Shown one piece after another: positions 23,239-32,703 of a DNA stretch of 64,000 nt. Source of the stretch: Durusdinium trenchii (lineage: Eukaryota; Sar; Dinophyceae; Suessiales; Symbiodiniaceae); contig CAXAMN010004002.1 of the NCBI GenBank assembly GCA_963970005.1, forward strand, positions 518,182 to 582,181, in the 5' to 3' direction. A program made the position numbers and the translations under genes. How positions within the stretch are numbered: position 1 is the first letter of the stretch; each line of letters opens with the position of its first letter. The notes below the pieces were generated by a model. That model saw only the letters and a program-made list of their open reading frames with translations. It did no database searches and was not told where the DNA came from.

Positions 23239-25471
23239 CTATTTGGACCGCTCCAGTTCGGGTGGCTTCGTGAGCCGCGCGCGTGCGAAGATCCGGAGGG
23301 GCGAGACGCTGGAGCTCGGCGTGGTGCGGCTGCTGCCGGTGGAGGGGCGCCGTGGCGGGGACGGCCGGGGAGACCGGGTGAGGGAGTGAGGAGCTGCGGC
23401 TCAAACACCCGTTGTGTTTGGCTTTGGTTGGGGATTTGCATAAACTCGTGGGAATGGAGACATTTGCGTTTGGACAGTCTGAATTTTCTGAACAGTGGAT
23501 CTGAGATTTCTGCAGGAGGGTCATGTTTTTCAAGATGGAACCTTTGTCTTTAAGGAGCCGATGCCCTTTGGTGCTGCCATGGAGTGGCTCGCGATGGGCC
23601 AGTGGATCCTTGTCAGCTGGCAAACGGGGAAACTGTTGGTGGTGGAGCCCAGAAGTGCTCTGATGTGATGATGTCCGTTTCGGTCGGAAGCACTTCTGGG
23701 CCCAACAGTTCGTTCGTTCCTGCCGGCGGTGGCCGGGCAAGCGAGTTGGACAGGATTTGGGAGGGGGAACGGCTCGGTCCCAAACAGGGTGGGAACGGCT
23801 CGGTCCGCGAGCATGTGGACCCTTCGCCGCACTGAGAGGATGCCGCTGCCCTGGCAAAATCCGCTAAACGGAAGAGCCAGGGTGTGACCCCCATGAAACG
23901 GAGAGCCATGGAGAAGCTATACACAAGACTGGGTAGCGGTAGGGATGGGGCCACCTGTTGAGCCACTGACCATGTACTAGCTTACAGCAGGGCAAATTGG
24001 AAGAATTCCTCCGGTCAGCCGTCAGCCTCGAGCGTCCACCCGTCGACCGGATCCGCGGGTCGCTTCAGGGAGCGGCTGCCTGCAGTTCTACCACGCCACA
24101 TCGCAGCCAGAGGAGGCCGAGTCGTTGGGGCGACGGCTCGAGTCGTTGGGGCGACGGCTCGAGTATATGTGTTGAAGTGGTAGGCAAACTGGAAGAGGAC
24201 CCATCGACAACCCGGGAGACGAAGAGTCTTGAAAGGGGCTTTTTCTGTTCGATCACAAGTGGCCTGCTCAACTCCACGAGATGACGCCGAGCAGCTAGTC
24301 CGCTTGAGGAGTTTGTTCGCCAAGTGGTGCAAAGCTGATGATGCTGATAGCAAAATAGGGCAACAAGGTCCCAAGTATAGACAAGAAAGGGAAGTCCTTG
24401 CTCTTGTTTTATCATGTTCTATCCGTGTCTTTGGGGCACTGCACGCCGCCACATTGTTGTCTGTTCAAAGAAATGAGGACTGCCCACGTGCCTGGGCTGG
24501 CAACCCCTACCAATCAACCCCTACCAATCATGAAACGCGAGTCAGTCCTTGCTGACATGCATTTCCCCGCCAGAACCACGAGCGGCACGCACGCCCTTCA
24601 TCCCTGATTGGGTCATACAGTATTTGGTTTGCGGCCGAAATTCCTGAGTTACGGCTCTGTAGGTCTCCACTCGTGCAGATCCCTGATTTCTGCACTTTGG
24701 AGGACCAGTGTGTCCGAAGACCAAGCAGGGGGTTGTCCACTTCCATGTTTGTTGAAGGTAGGGTAGACCCCTTGGAGTTTGACCAATTGGTCTCCGACAA
24801 AACTGATCTATGAGTCCACATGTTTGTTGAAGGGTTTTGCTCCACAAACTTCGAAGCCTCCGACTCAAGGCTTCTGCCAAGGTGGTGCCCACCGGGGAGG
24901 CGTCGCGCCATCGGGGAGAGACCGGGGGGATGGTCCACCGGGCCGGGTAGCGAGCGATCCGTCGACTTGAGTAGATGTTTGGATCCCATCCATGTGCCAT
25001 TTGTGATCTCTATTGCTAATATGTGCACTTCCGTGACCACCACCTCCCAGCTTTGGATAGCTTTGGATGGTTTGATTGGCGCCTCGACATCACCAGTTTC
25101 CGCTTCCCCATGAGTTATTCACCCATGGCGTCCCACAAGGGTGTCACAAGTGAACGACGGCTCGGTCAAACGAGGGCCAAAACCATACAGTGCAGATGTT
25201 TATTCCTCAAACCTTGATGGCTTTCCGAAGTGTTTACGAACTTGATGATTCAGGAGTGTCTAATCTCCGTGAGGGTCGAACAAAGTTGATCATTCTTGGT
25301 TGGTTTTAAACCTTTGTTTTCTCGCAGGTTGTTTAGTTGACTGGTGGTCGCACGAGAGGCATTTGCTTTGAGTGCAGGAACAGTTCGTCGTCATTGCCTT
25401 GCGAGATATCGAGCCCCATGAAGAACTGGTGCGATTGGACGAGACCCTCCATTCCAGAGGCCTTTGGACGG
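23239..25471 (+). CDS. SET-domain protein (first of two), partial
   Basis: Three exons match successive blocks of one SET-type family. 23239-23376 reads GGFVSRARAKIRRGETLE then GVVRLLPVEG, the N-terminal SET strand pattern. About 24042-24165 contains SGSGCLQFYHATSQPEE, matching the GSGxxxFYN block. 25378-25471 reads VVIALRDIEPHEELV, matching the C-terminal xxFxxxDIxxGEEL block. SET domains transfer methyl groups to protein lysines using SAM. Only the last exon has clean AG|G and GT borders; the join from the first exon is not verified. The middle exon carries a 21-bp in-frame duplication. The expected NHSCxPN-like block is weak (YHATSQPEE), so activity is uncertain. Same three-block layout as the gene at 34.9 kb. 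Confidence 0.55.
24119..24164 (+). repeat. in-frame 21-bp tandem duplication inside SET exon
   Basis: GAGTCGTTGGGGCGACGGCTC occurs twice in a row, encoding ESLGRRL twice. Confidence 0.8.
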
Positions 25472-26790
25472 GTGGCTGGTATTTTTTGTTTGCTATTCTT
25501 ATAAAAACTTTCATTGGAAAGAGCCTGTTTTCTAAATTTAAAAAGTCAAAAAAGATCAAAAAAGTCAAAAAACAGTCACATCAGAAAATTTCAGAAAGTC
25601 AAAAAGTCAATTTGCCCAGATCCGACTTTTTTTGACCTTCTTTTTAAAACATTTTTTCGACTTGTTTTTGATATTTTTTCGACTTTTTTCGACGGTTTTT
25701 TCGACTTTTTTTTAAACGTTTTCGAGTGGTTGATTTTTTTTGACGTTTTCTTTTTTGACTTTTTCGAGTTGTTTTTTAAATTTGACGTTTGTTTTTTGAT
25801 GTTTTCTTTTTTTTTTAAAAAAAAACTTTTTCGAGCTGTGGTCTATGGTTGACTTGTTTTTTGAATCTTTTGATGTTATTTTTTTGGACTTTTTCTTCGA
25901 CTTTTCGATTTGATTTTTTTTTGACTTTGACTTTTCCAGTTGACTTTTTTCTGACTTTTTTAAATCAAGGATTCTGGCCTTACCATATGAAAGCTTTTTA
26001 TAACGCTATATATTCATTCCTTTTGGCTGCACCCCACATGGTTTGACAAAAAATCATGTCGAGTCATGGGTGCTCTTGACCGACCATGTCGACGCAAGAT
26101 GCCGACCCGCCGACCTTTCGATGGCTGTACCCTGAGGTTTTCCGGCTCCCCGGCAGATGTACATCTCTTGCAAATATTGTATACCATACCACCAAATATA
26201 CCAATATAATCCAAAATGTATTTTTTCCTCTCTCTCTCTATATGTTATATATATATATATGTTTGCAATATACTCATACTCTATACGTTTGAAATAGATT
26301 TACCATGATTCGTTCGATGTGACCTTAGCTATCCGATTACCCCGCCATTCAGTTGGCAGGCGGTCACTGGCCACGAAAAGCCATGAAGAAGACTTATTTG
26401 TTGAGGGCGGGGGTCCATAGGTCAACGCACATGGAATAGAAGACCCTTCGGCTCAACTTGTTGAGTTCAAGATTCACAATGAATTGATGATTTCAATTGG
26501 CCATTTCATCATAAGGAAGCCTGTCACTTTCATGCTTTGTGGGACCCCAGATGCTCTGACTAGCCTTGCGGGGCAGGGCAGGGCCTTTTGCGATTAGGCC
26601 GCGGGGTATTGATGCCAAAGTGCAGCGCCCACACAAGCCATGGATGGAACAATGTAGATTGTTACTGTTGAGCACCAAAACCAGATTAAAAAAGAACAAA
26701 CACACACACACACATGAACTTACGGCCCCGTAGATTAAGACGAGGTAGGTTGACTGGTTTCTTCCGAAGGGTTTGGGCTCTCAGCTGTTG
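25472..26790. other. intergenic spacer between SET gene and retrotransposon
   Basis: No gene is recognised. It holds the A-rich/T-rich block described separately, an AT-rich stretch at 26220-26270, and a CA repeat at 26698-26714 close to the likely 5' edge of the retrotransposon. Confidence 0.4.
25535..25970. repeat. A-rich/T-rich decayed minisatellite with inverted symmetry
   Basis: The first part (to about 25610) repeats AAAAAGTC-like words. The rest repeats the complement (GACTTTTTTCGA, TTTTTTGAC) for about 350 bases. The two halves are complementary in type and could pair. Confidence 0.6.
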
Positions 26791-27624
26791 ATGAACCCTT
26801 GTTCCCAGTGTGGGGTTCGAACGGGAGAGCCGGACTTCGTGTGTACCTTCTGCCGTGTGCGCACCCGCTGGTGGACGACGGTAGATTCGTTGCCGATTGG
26901 ACTGCGTGGCTGGTGCATTAGTAACATCAGGATTTGGACAGGCATAGTTCAGGAGGAGATCGACAGATTTGAGGAGATTGAGAAGGCAAAGGCATCAGTC
27001 ACCGCGACCGCAACTTCCAAGTCGGCAAGCCCAGTGGTGCGTGGCGATACTCCCACCAAGGGGAGTAAAGAGGAGGCGGCAGATAGGCCGGACAAGACCT
27101 GGATAGCTCCCAAGAAGGAAGGAGACAAGCCCAGAAGCCCTAAAGGAGCTCCCGGAGTGGAGGAAATAGATTCCCCGGCAGAAGAAGGAAAGCATTCCAG
27201 CGGATCAAGGCAGCACAAGGAGGAAAAGACCCCGAGGAAGAGAAGCAGGAGTGAGAGGAAGCGAGACAGATCAAGGAGCAAGAGATCCCGACACAGGCGA
27301 AGGAGAAGTTCGTCAAGAAGGTCACGACATCCAAAGGAGGACAGGGACAAGAAGAGAGAGCATTCCGAGAAAGGAAAGGAAAAGAAGGCAAAGCCATCAG
27401 TCAGGCCGCCAAGAACGCCATCTAGATCTCCGCCTGGAGACCGGGGAGGCCCTCCTCCTAAGCATCCACCAGTGGAGCGACGAGGTGGACCACCAGATCC
27501 AGTTGCTCGACCTACAGGCAGAGCTTGGAGCGGAACGTTCAAGGCTTGGCAGAAAGCACCCCAGTACTGGGGAGTCAACAAAGGTGTGAAGAAGAAGGAG
27601 AATCAATACTACTACAGGAGGTAG
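26791..27624 (+). CDS. retrotransposon ORF1: zinc-ribbon / SR-rich protein
   Basis: 277 codons from the first ATG (upstream in-frame starts are non-ATG). The N-terminus has a four-cysteine ribbon, CSQCG then CTFCR (C-x2-C-x10-C-x2-C). From about residue 75 the protein is Lys/Glu-rich, then Arg/Ser-rich with many RS dipeptides, then Pro-rich. Such tails bind nucleic acid or splicing factors. It is the first of four element frames, and 22 bases separate it from ORF2. Possibly a nucleocapsid-like or nuclear-targeting protein; this is inference. Confidence 0.65.
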   Translation: MNPCSQCGVRTGEPDFVCTFCRVRTRWWTTVDSLPIGLRGWCISNIRIWTGIVQEEIDRFEEIEKAKASVTATATSKSASPVVRGDTPTKGSKEEAADRPDKTWIAPKKEGDKPRSPKGAPGVEEIDSPAEEGKHSSGSRQHKEEKTPRKRSRSERKRDRSRSKRSRHRRRRSSSRRSRHPKEDRDKKREHSEKGKEKKAKPSVRPPRTPSRSPPGDRGGPPPKHPPVERRGGPPDPVARPTGRAWSGTFKAWQKAPQYWGVNKGVKKKENQYYYRR

Positions 27625-27646
27625 TGAGGATTCCATCAAGGCTTCA

Positions 27647-29116
27647 ATGGCCTTGAGAAGACCGGCAGCAAGAGTGCGTCGGGAGAGAGGAGCAGAGGAA
27701 AGACCTCCTATAGAAAGGGGAGGAAGAGTGCGCCGACGTCCTGCTGGCGCTGAGCCAGGAGGCGCAAGTGAAGAGAGGGGCCGCAGAGTGGAAGACGGAA
27801 GGCTTTTTGAAGAGGGGCAGACTATACAATGTCAGGCCGTCCCTTTGGAGATGCTTCGAAAGAGACTCCCCGTAGAGATCAAGGGGCGTTATTGGGGCAG
27901 CGCTGCAGAGATCTCAGGGCTTGTGAAAGGCTTCCAAGTCCGGGGAAAGGAGGACATAGAGGTCGAAGTGGAACTTCAGGGCACTACGACCGAACCCATC
28001 TTGAGGTGGGCGTCGGGCACAGTCGACAAGGTCATGAGGATTCACATGTGCGGGGCTCGTTGCGAAGCTATGCTGGACGCCGAGAACCTCCTGCATGGGG
28101 AGGAGATCAAGATGAGGAAAGGAGAGGACCCTGCCTGGGCTATGAACCTGGTCGACGAAGGGCATCCAGGTGGACAGAAGGCGGGGGAAATAGCGACAGG
28201 GGAAGATCAAGCAAAGGAGATGGGAGAAAAGAAGGAGGCGGAGAGAGGAAGGAGTCGAGAAAAAGAGAGGAAGAAGAAGAAGCGGAAGAAGGGGAGATCG
28301 TCCGGCGAGGCTCACTCTCCCAAGGGCGAAGACAAAAAGAAAATGTCCATTCGTGCGATGGCCCGGAAGAGTCTCAAGAGTGTCTTCGAGGGTACGGGCA
28401 TGGACCCAAATCCGAAGGTGAGGAGAAAGATTACAGCAAAGGCCTCGAGGAGAGCAAAGAAGAAGAAGAAGAGTTCGTCCGAGAGCTCATCCACGGAGGC
28501 GAGCAGCGAGTCGACCGACGAGGAGAGTGGCGAACTTTTCGAGGAAACACAGAAAGTGAGGAAGATTGGACGCTTCGCCCCTGGGGCGCTGACGACGGCA
28601 GGCTGTCGAGAGATGGCAAGCAACCTCCTGAACTCAACCGGAGGCATCTGGGATCAGTCGGAGGGAGCCCTTCAGCCAATCTGCTGCCAGTATTTCAGGC
28701 AGGTGTTGAGCTCACGAGTGACTGGAGGTCAATCTCGGGAAGCACTTACCCTGAGCTGGTGCCTCGACTTGCTGATGCAAGGACGAGTAGCAGAAGCATC
28801 AGATGGCCTCATGCAGAGGTTGAAGGCCATCGAGATGAGCGCCCAGGGTGCGAGTTGGTCGATATCGCAGCGGATCGAGCTCGTCCCAGCGGAGAAGCCC
28901 ATCATATCCAGCCGTGCAGAAGCCCGCGAAGCCATCAAGGAGTCCAAAGAGGAGAACCGGACTCGTGCCGAGGCCAGCAAAGGGAAGACCAAAGGAGATT
29001 GGGCCGGAAGTTGGCGAGAGCCACCTTGGCAACAAGAGAAAGGAAAGTACAAAGAAGGAAAGGGCAAAGGAAAAAAGGGCAAGGAAAGGGAGCAAGGAAA
29101 GAAGCAAGAGACGTGA
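27647..29116 (+). CDS. retrotransposon ORF2: gag-like protein
   Basis: 489 codons, ATG 27647 to TGA 29114-29116. Arg-rich N-terminus, a folded-looking segment (about residues 55-170), a long Lys/Glu/Arg tract, a Ser-rich linker, then a helical region near residues 305-415 (LLNSTGGIWDQ; LTLSWCLDLLMQGRVAEASD) and a Lys-rich tail. That order suits a gag-type structural protein. The overlapping frame that is also open from 27829 is compositionally implausible (Gly/Arg/Glu runs), so this frame is the real one. The stop is 29 bases before the pol ATG in another frame. Confidence 0.7.
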   Translation: MALRRPAARVRRERGAEERPPIERGGRVRRRPAGAEPGGASEERGRRVEDGRLFEEGQTIQCQAVPLEMLRKRLPVEIKGRYWGSAAEISGLVKGFQVRGKEDIEVEVELQGTTTEPILRWASGTVDKVMRIHMCGARCEAMLDAENLLHGEEIKMRKGEDPAWAMNLVDEGHPGGQKAGEIATGEDQAKEMGEKKEAERGRSREKERKKKKRKKGRSSGEAHSPKGEDKKKMSIRAMARKSLKSVFEGTGMDPNPKVRRKITAKASRRAKKKKKSSSESSSTEASSESTDEESGELFEETQKVRKIGRFAPGALTTAGCREMASNLLNSTGGIWDQSEGALQPICCQYFRQVLSSRVTGGQSREALTLSWCLDLLMQGRVAEASDGLMQRLKAIEMSAQGASWSISQRIELVPAEKPIISSRAEAREAIKESKEENRTRAEASKGKTKGDWAGSWREPPWQQEKGKYKEGKGKGKKGKEREQGKKQET

Positions 29117-29145
29117 GGCAGCGGGAAGGTCCCGCGATAGTCGAA

Positions 29146-32100
29146 ATGAGCAGTCAGATGCAGCCTGGTGAAGAGGCCCGGGCGTTTTTCTCCGACATCG
29201 GTGTGGTGGAGCCTTCGTTAGGTTCATCCGCATCGGGTACAGAAGCCAAGAGGCGCCATTTAAAGGAGGTAGCCCTGGCAGAAGAGGCAAGTGTGGACGC
29301 CTTTGAGACCATCCCGACCTTGCGAAAAGTTTGCATGAAGCCGCCGTGCGGGGGAGAAGACTTGGTTAGTGTTTTTCCCTGGGTTACTTCCGTCTTAGTT
29401 GAAGCTAGCTCCAAGATTGAGTTGCCTTTGCAGTGCATGACCCAGCCCACGGGCGACATTTTTCCGTTGCCCACTGAGATGGGGGTGCTCAGGGAGACAC
29501 TGCAGGTCTCAGAAGAGGTTGCCGTTGTGATTCGAGGTATGTCCATTGCCTTGAACTGCCTTTATGGGGTTGAGTTGAAAAACCCTTTCTCACCATCGGC
29601 TCTTCAGGTAAGTGTGCTGAGGTTCCTTGAGGGGCAAACCAAGACAGTGTTGGAATGGGGAGAGAAGTTTGAGGAGACATCATGGCAGGAGTTCCTGCAA
29701 GTAAAGACCATCGATTACTGTGGGGAAGAAGTTCTTTGCGCTCAATACACCACATGGGATAACCTTTCACCCGCCATGCCCGCAGAGATCGCTTCTGTCC
29801 CCTTGGCTGATGTGGTTGAGCTTGGATGTAGGCACTATGTCATGAATTTCGCTTCTTACGTTTTGCCCGAGGAGATGCAGAAGCCAATGAAGCCTCCTCG
29901 ATTGATGATCAGTGACGAGGCGTGGCCCCGGGTGTGTGAAGGGTTGTTGGGCAATGGAGTATGCATCGCACTCAAAGAAGCCGAACTTTATCACGTGGGC
30001 GGACGACCCCTCCTAAACGGACTCTTTGGAGTCCCCAAGGGGGAGGAGCAAGGAGGACACCCCATCCACAGGTTGATCATGGATCTTCGACCGGCAAATC
30101 TCGTATGCCGGGGCATCGATGGAGACGTCTCCACTCTACCCACTTGGGCCACGATGAGCCCCCTACAACTCATGCCGGCAGAGGATCTGGTCGTCTCGTC
30201 CGAAGATGTTCGTTGTTTCTTTTATATTTTCCAGGTGCCTCGGGAGTGGTCGGTGTTCCTTGGTTTTAACAAACCCATCCCACGTGAGCTGTGGCCAGAT
30301 GAGGACGGGCCCTATTTTCTGGCCTCTCAGGTGCTCCCCATGGGGTTTAAGAATAGCGTGAGCCTAGCACAGCACGTGCATCGGGCTATGGTGAGACGAG
30401 CGGGGGGACTAATTGAAGAAGGGCTCAAGCCAGAACAAGAGATACGAAAGGACAGGCCGTTCTCTTCATCCTCAACCCTGCACAGAATTTACCTGGACAA
30501 CTTCGACTCCCTGGAGAAGCTGGACAAGAAGACAGCAGAGCTCCTGAAGGGGGAGCCTAGCGCTAGCCTTCTGGCGCTACGCTCGGAATATGAGCGGTGG
30601 GGGGTCCCTAGACACCCAAAGAAAGGAGTGGCTCGGTCCTTGAAAGCAGAGGTACAGGGCGCCATCATTGACGGTGTGAAGGGAATAGCCTATCCCAAGC
30701 CGGCAAAGGTCCTGAAGTACGCCCAACTGGGAAGTCTCCTGTTAGGGGAGAAGAGGTGCTCCGTGAAACAAATCCAGATTGTCGCTGGAGGCTTGGTGTA
30801 CATGAGCATGTTTCGACGACCCCTGTTGGGCTCCTTGAATGCGGTGTGGCGCTTCGTTCAGGAGTTCAAACATTACCCCCCGGTGATCAAGCTCGAGATC
30901 CCCCATGAGGTCAAGCTGGAGATTGCCAGATTCATCGCACTGGTTCCCCTAGCACAGATGGACTTTAGGTTGGAGGTGAGTGCTGAGGTCACGGCGAGCG
31001 ACGCTTCCACCAGTGGAGGAGGACTCACCCGGAGCATTGGCCTTACAGGGTTTGGAGAAGCAGCAGCCCGAGCCGTCGTGCGTGGAGACGTTGCTGAACC
31101 CTCTGATCTGTGCGCTGTCCTCACAGTGGGGCTCTTTGATGGGATTGGCGCGTTGAGAGTGGCAGCAGACGCGTGTGGGTTTCCCATCCTGGGTCACATT
31201 AGTGTTGAGGTAAAGAAGGAGGCCAGCCGTGTCTTGGAGAGCAAGTTCCCCGCTACGTTGTTTGTGGAAGGAGGTGTAGAGGCAGTGGACGCGGAGATGG
31301 TGCGTAGCTGGTCAGGAAGGTTTTCACAGGCCTCTCTTGTTCTCCTCGGAGCAGGGCCGCCCTGTCAGGGCGTGAGTGGTCTAAACAGTGACCGGCGGGG
31401 TGCCTTGAGAGATCACAGGAGCTGTCTGTTCAGTCATGTTCGTCGCATCAAGGAGCTCTTGAAATCCCACTTTCCTTGGGCACAGGTCAGGTACTTGGCA
31501 GAAAGCGTGGCATCCATGGATCGCAAGGACCGCGAGATCATGTCACAAGACTTCGGTGACACCCCAGTGAAGATCGAGGCCAGTGGAGTATCGTTAGCCC
31601 GTCGCCCTAGGCTGTATTGGCTTGACTGGGAGCTGCAACCAGGTCAAGGTGTTCGCTTTCACCCGAAAGTTGACCACGGTATGGCATCATATCATGAGAT
31701 TGAGCTGCACGCCGTGGTTGACCCCAAGGATTTCTTAGAGCCAGGGTGTGAGAAGACGTCAGAGGAGCCGTTCCCGACATTTACCACCTCTCGACCAAGG
31801 GCATGGCCAGGAAGGAGACCGGCAGGGTTGGAGGAGTTGAGGCCTGATGAGAGAGAAGCCTGGGAGAAGGACAAGTTTCGTTTCCCGCCATACCAATACT
31901 CCCATCGCTTGCTAGTCAGAGAAGGAGGCGGTGTGTGCCGAATTCCGTCAGTTCAGGAACGGGAGACGATCATGGGATTTCCTCGCAACTACACGGTTCA
32001 TTGCATGCCAAAACAACAACAAGGAAGTGAAGCGCATGAGGATGAAAGAAAGTCCTTAATCGGCAACAGTTGGAACGTGACAGTGGTCGTGTGGCTCCTT

Positions 32101-32703
32101 TCGCAGCTTGGTCACCTACTGGGGCTATGCAACGCCAAGACACCACAAGAAGCAGTGGAGGCGACAAGGCCGGGAGCCGCAGTGACTGTAGGAGGAGTGT
32201 TGCAACGACAAGCCATGAGGCGCATAAGGCGCTCAGGCACCGAGGGGGAGTATGAGCTTGTCTCCAAACTCCTGAATATGGTCAGCCTAAAAGGAGAAGA
32301 CATCATGATCCAGGCACCAAGTGAGGAGACACTTCGTTACCATCGGTTGAGGGCCAGCTTGCCATCCGCTCTGTGGAAGTGGAAGACAGTCATGGGATGG
32401 CCCTGGAAAGGATCACCTGAACACATCAATGTGCTCGAGATGAGGGCGGTGCTCACTTCACTCCGCTGGCGCATTGTGAAGAAGAAGGCCTTGCGAACGA
32501 AATTCGTGCATCTAGTGGATAGCTTGGTGTGTCTCCATTCCCTGTCTAGGGGACGCAGCAGCAGCCGAAAGCTTCGTCGAACGATGAGTCGGATAAATGC
32601 TTTGCTCCTTGCCAGTGGCTCGCATGGCGTGTGGGCTTATGTTCACACGAAAGAAAACCCAGCAGATGCGCCGTCGAGGCGCCCCGTGAAGAAGAAATGG
32701 TGA
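29146..32703 (+). CDS. pol: reverse transcriptase - C5 cytosine DNA methyltransferase - RNase H
   Basis: 1185 codons from ATG 29146; the frame is open back to 27829, but that stretch is a shadow of ORF2. RT, about residues 300-480: HRLIMDLRPAN, catalytic Asp354 in SSEDVRCFFY, LPMGFKNSV at 396, and YLDN at 449-452 in place of YxDD. Methyltransferase, about 655-990: motif I FDGIG 664-668 (SAM site), motif IV GPPCQG with catalytic Cys740, motif VI Glu786 (AESV), motif VIII RRPRLYW near 818, MGFP, and motif X GNSWNV at 973. RNase H, about 1080-1185: Glu1098, Asp1125 (LVDSLVCLHSL) and Asp1174 (NPADAPSR). The methyltransferase sits between RT and RNase H. It should methylate cytosine C5, perhaps on the element's own DNA; target and effect are unknown. 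Confidence 0.88.
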   Translation: MSSQMQPGEEARAFFSDIGVVEPSLGSSASGTEAKRRHLKEVALAEEASVDAFETIPTLRKVCMKPPCGGEDLVSVFPWVTSVLVEASSKIELPLQCMTQPTGDIFPLPTEMGVLRETLQVSEEVAVVIRGMSIALNCLYGVELKNPFSPSALQVSVLRFLEGQTKTVLEWGEKFEETSWQEFLQVKTIDYCGEEVLCAQYTTWDNLSPAMPAEIASVPLADVVELGCRHYVMNFASYVLPEEMQKPMKPPRLMISDEAWPRVCEGLLGNGVCIALKEAELYHVGGRPLLNGLFGVPKGEEQGGHPIHRLIMDLRPANLVCRGIDGDVSTLPTWATMSPLQLMPAEDLVVSSEDVRCFFYIFQVPREWSVFLGFNKPIPRELWPDEDGPYFLASQVLPMGFKNSVSLAQHVHRAMVRRAGGLIEEGLKPEQEIRKDRPFSSSSTLHRIYLDNFDSLEKLDKKTAELLKGEPSASLLALRSEYERWGVPRHPKKGVARSLKAEVQGAIIDGVKGIAYPKPAKVLKYAQLGSLLLGEKRCSVKQIQIVAGGLVYMSMFRRPLLGSLNAVWRFVQEFKHYPPVIKLEIPHEVKLEIARFIALVPLAQMDFRLEVSAEVTASDASTSGGGLTRSIGLTGFGEAAARAVVRGDVAEPSDLCAVLTVGLFDGIGALRVAADACGFPILGHISVEVKKEASRVLESKFPATLFVEGGVEAVDAEMVRSWSGRFSQASLVLLGAGPPCQGVSGLNSDRRGALRDHRSCLFSHVRRIKELLKSHFPWAQVRYLAESVASMDRKDREIMSQDFGDTPVKIEASGVSLARRPRLYWLDWELQPGQGVRFHPKVDHGMASYHEIELHAVVDPKDFLEPGCEKTSEEPFPTFTTSRPRAWPGRRPAGLEELRPDEREAWEKDKFRFPPYQYSHRLLVREGGGVCRIPSVQERETIMGFPRNYTVHCMPKQQQGSEAHEDERKSLIGNSWNVTVVVWLLSQLGHLLGLCNAKTPQEAVEATRPGAAVTVGGVLQRQAMRRIRRSGTEGEYELVSKLLNMVSLKGEDIMIQAPSEETLRYHRLRASLPSALWKWKTVMGWPWKGSPEHINVLEMRAVLTSLRWRIVKKKALRTKFVHLVDSLVCLHSLSRGRSSSRKLRRTMSRINALLLASGSHGVWAYVHTKENPADAPSRRPVKKKW

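Noticed and set aside
26949..27581. 210-codon minus-strand frame opposite ORF1
   Set aside because: Leu/Ser-rich mirror of the RS/KE-rich + strand frame.
27829..29145. N-terminal 439 codons of the long pol frame
   Set aside because: Gly/Arg/Glu-rich out-of-frame reading of the gag-like ORF2; the plausible pol start is the ATG at 29146.
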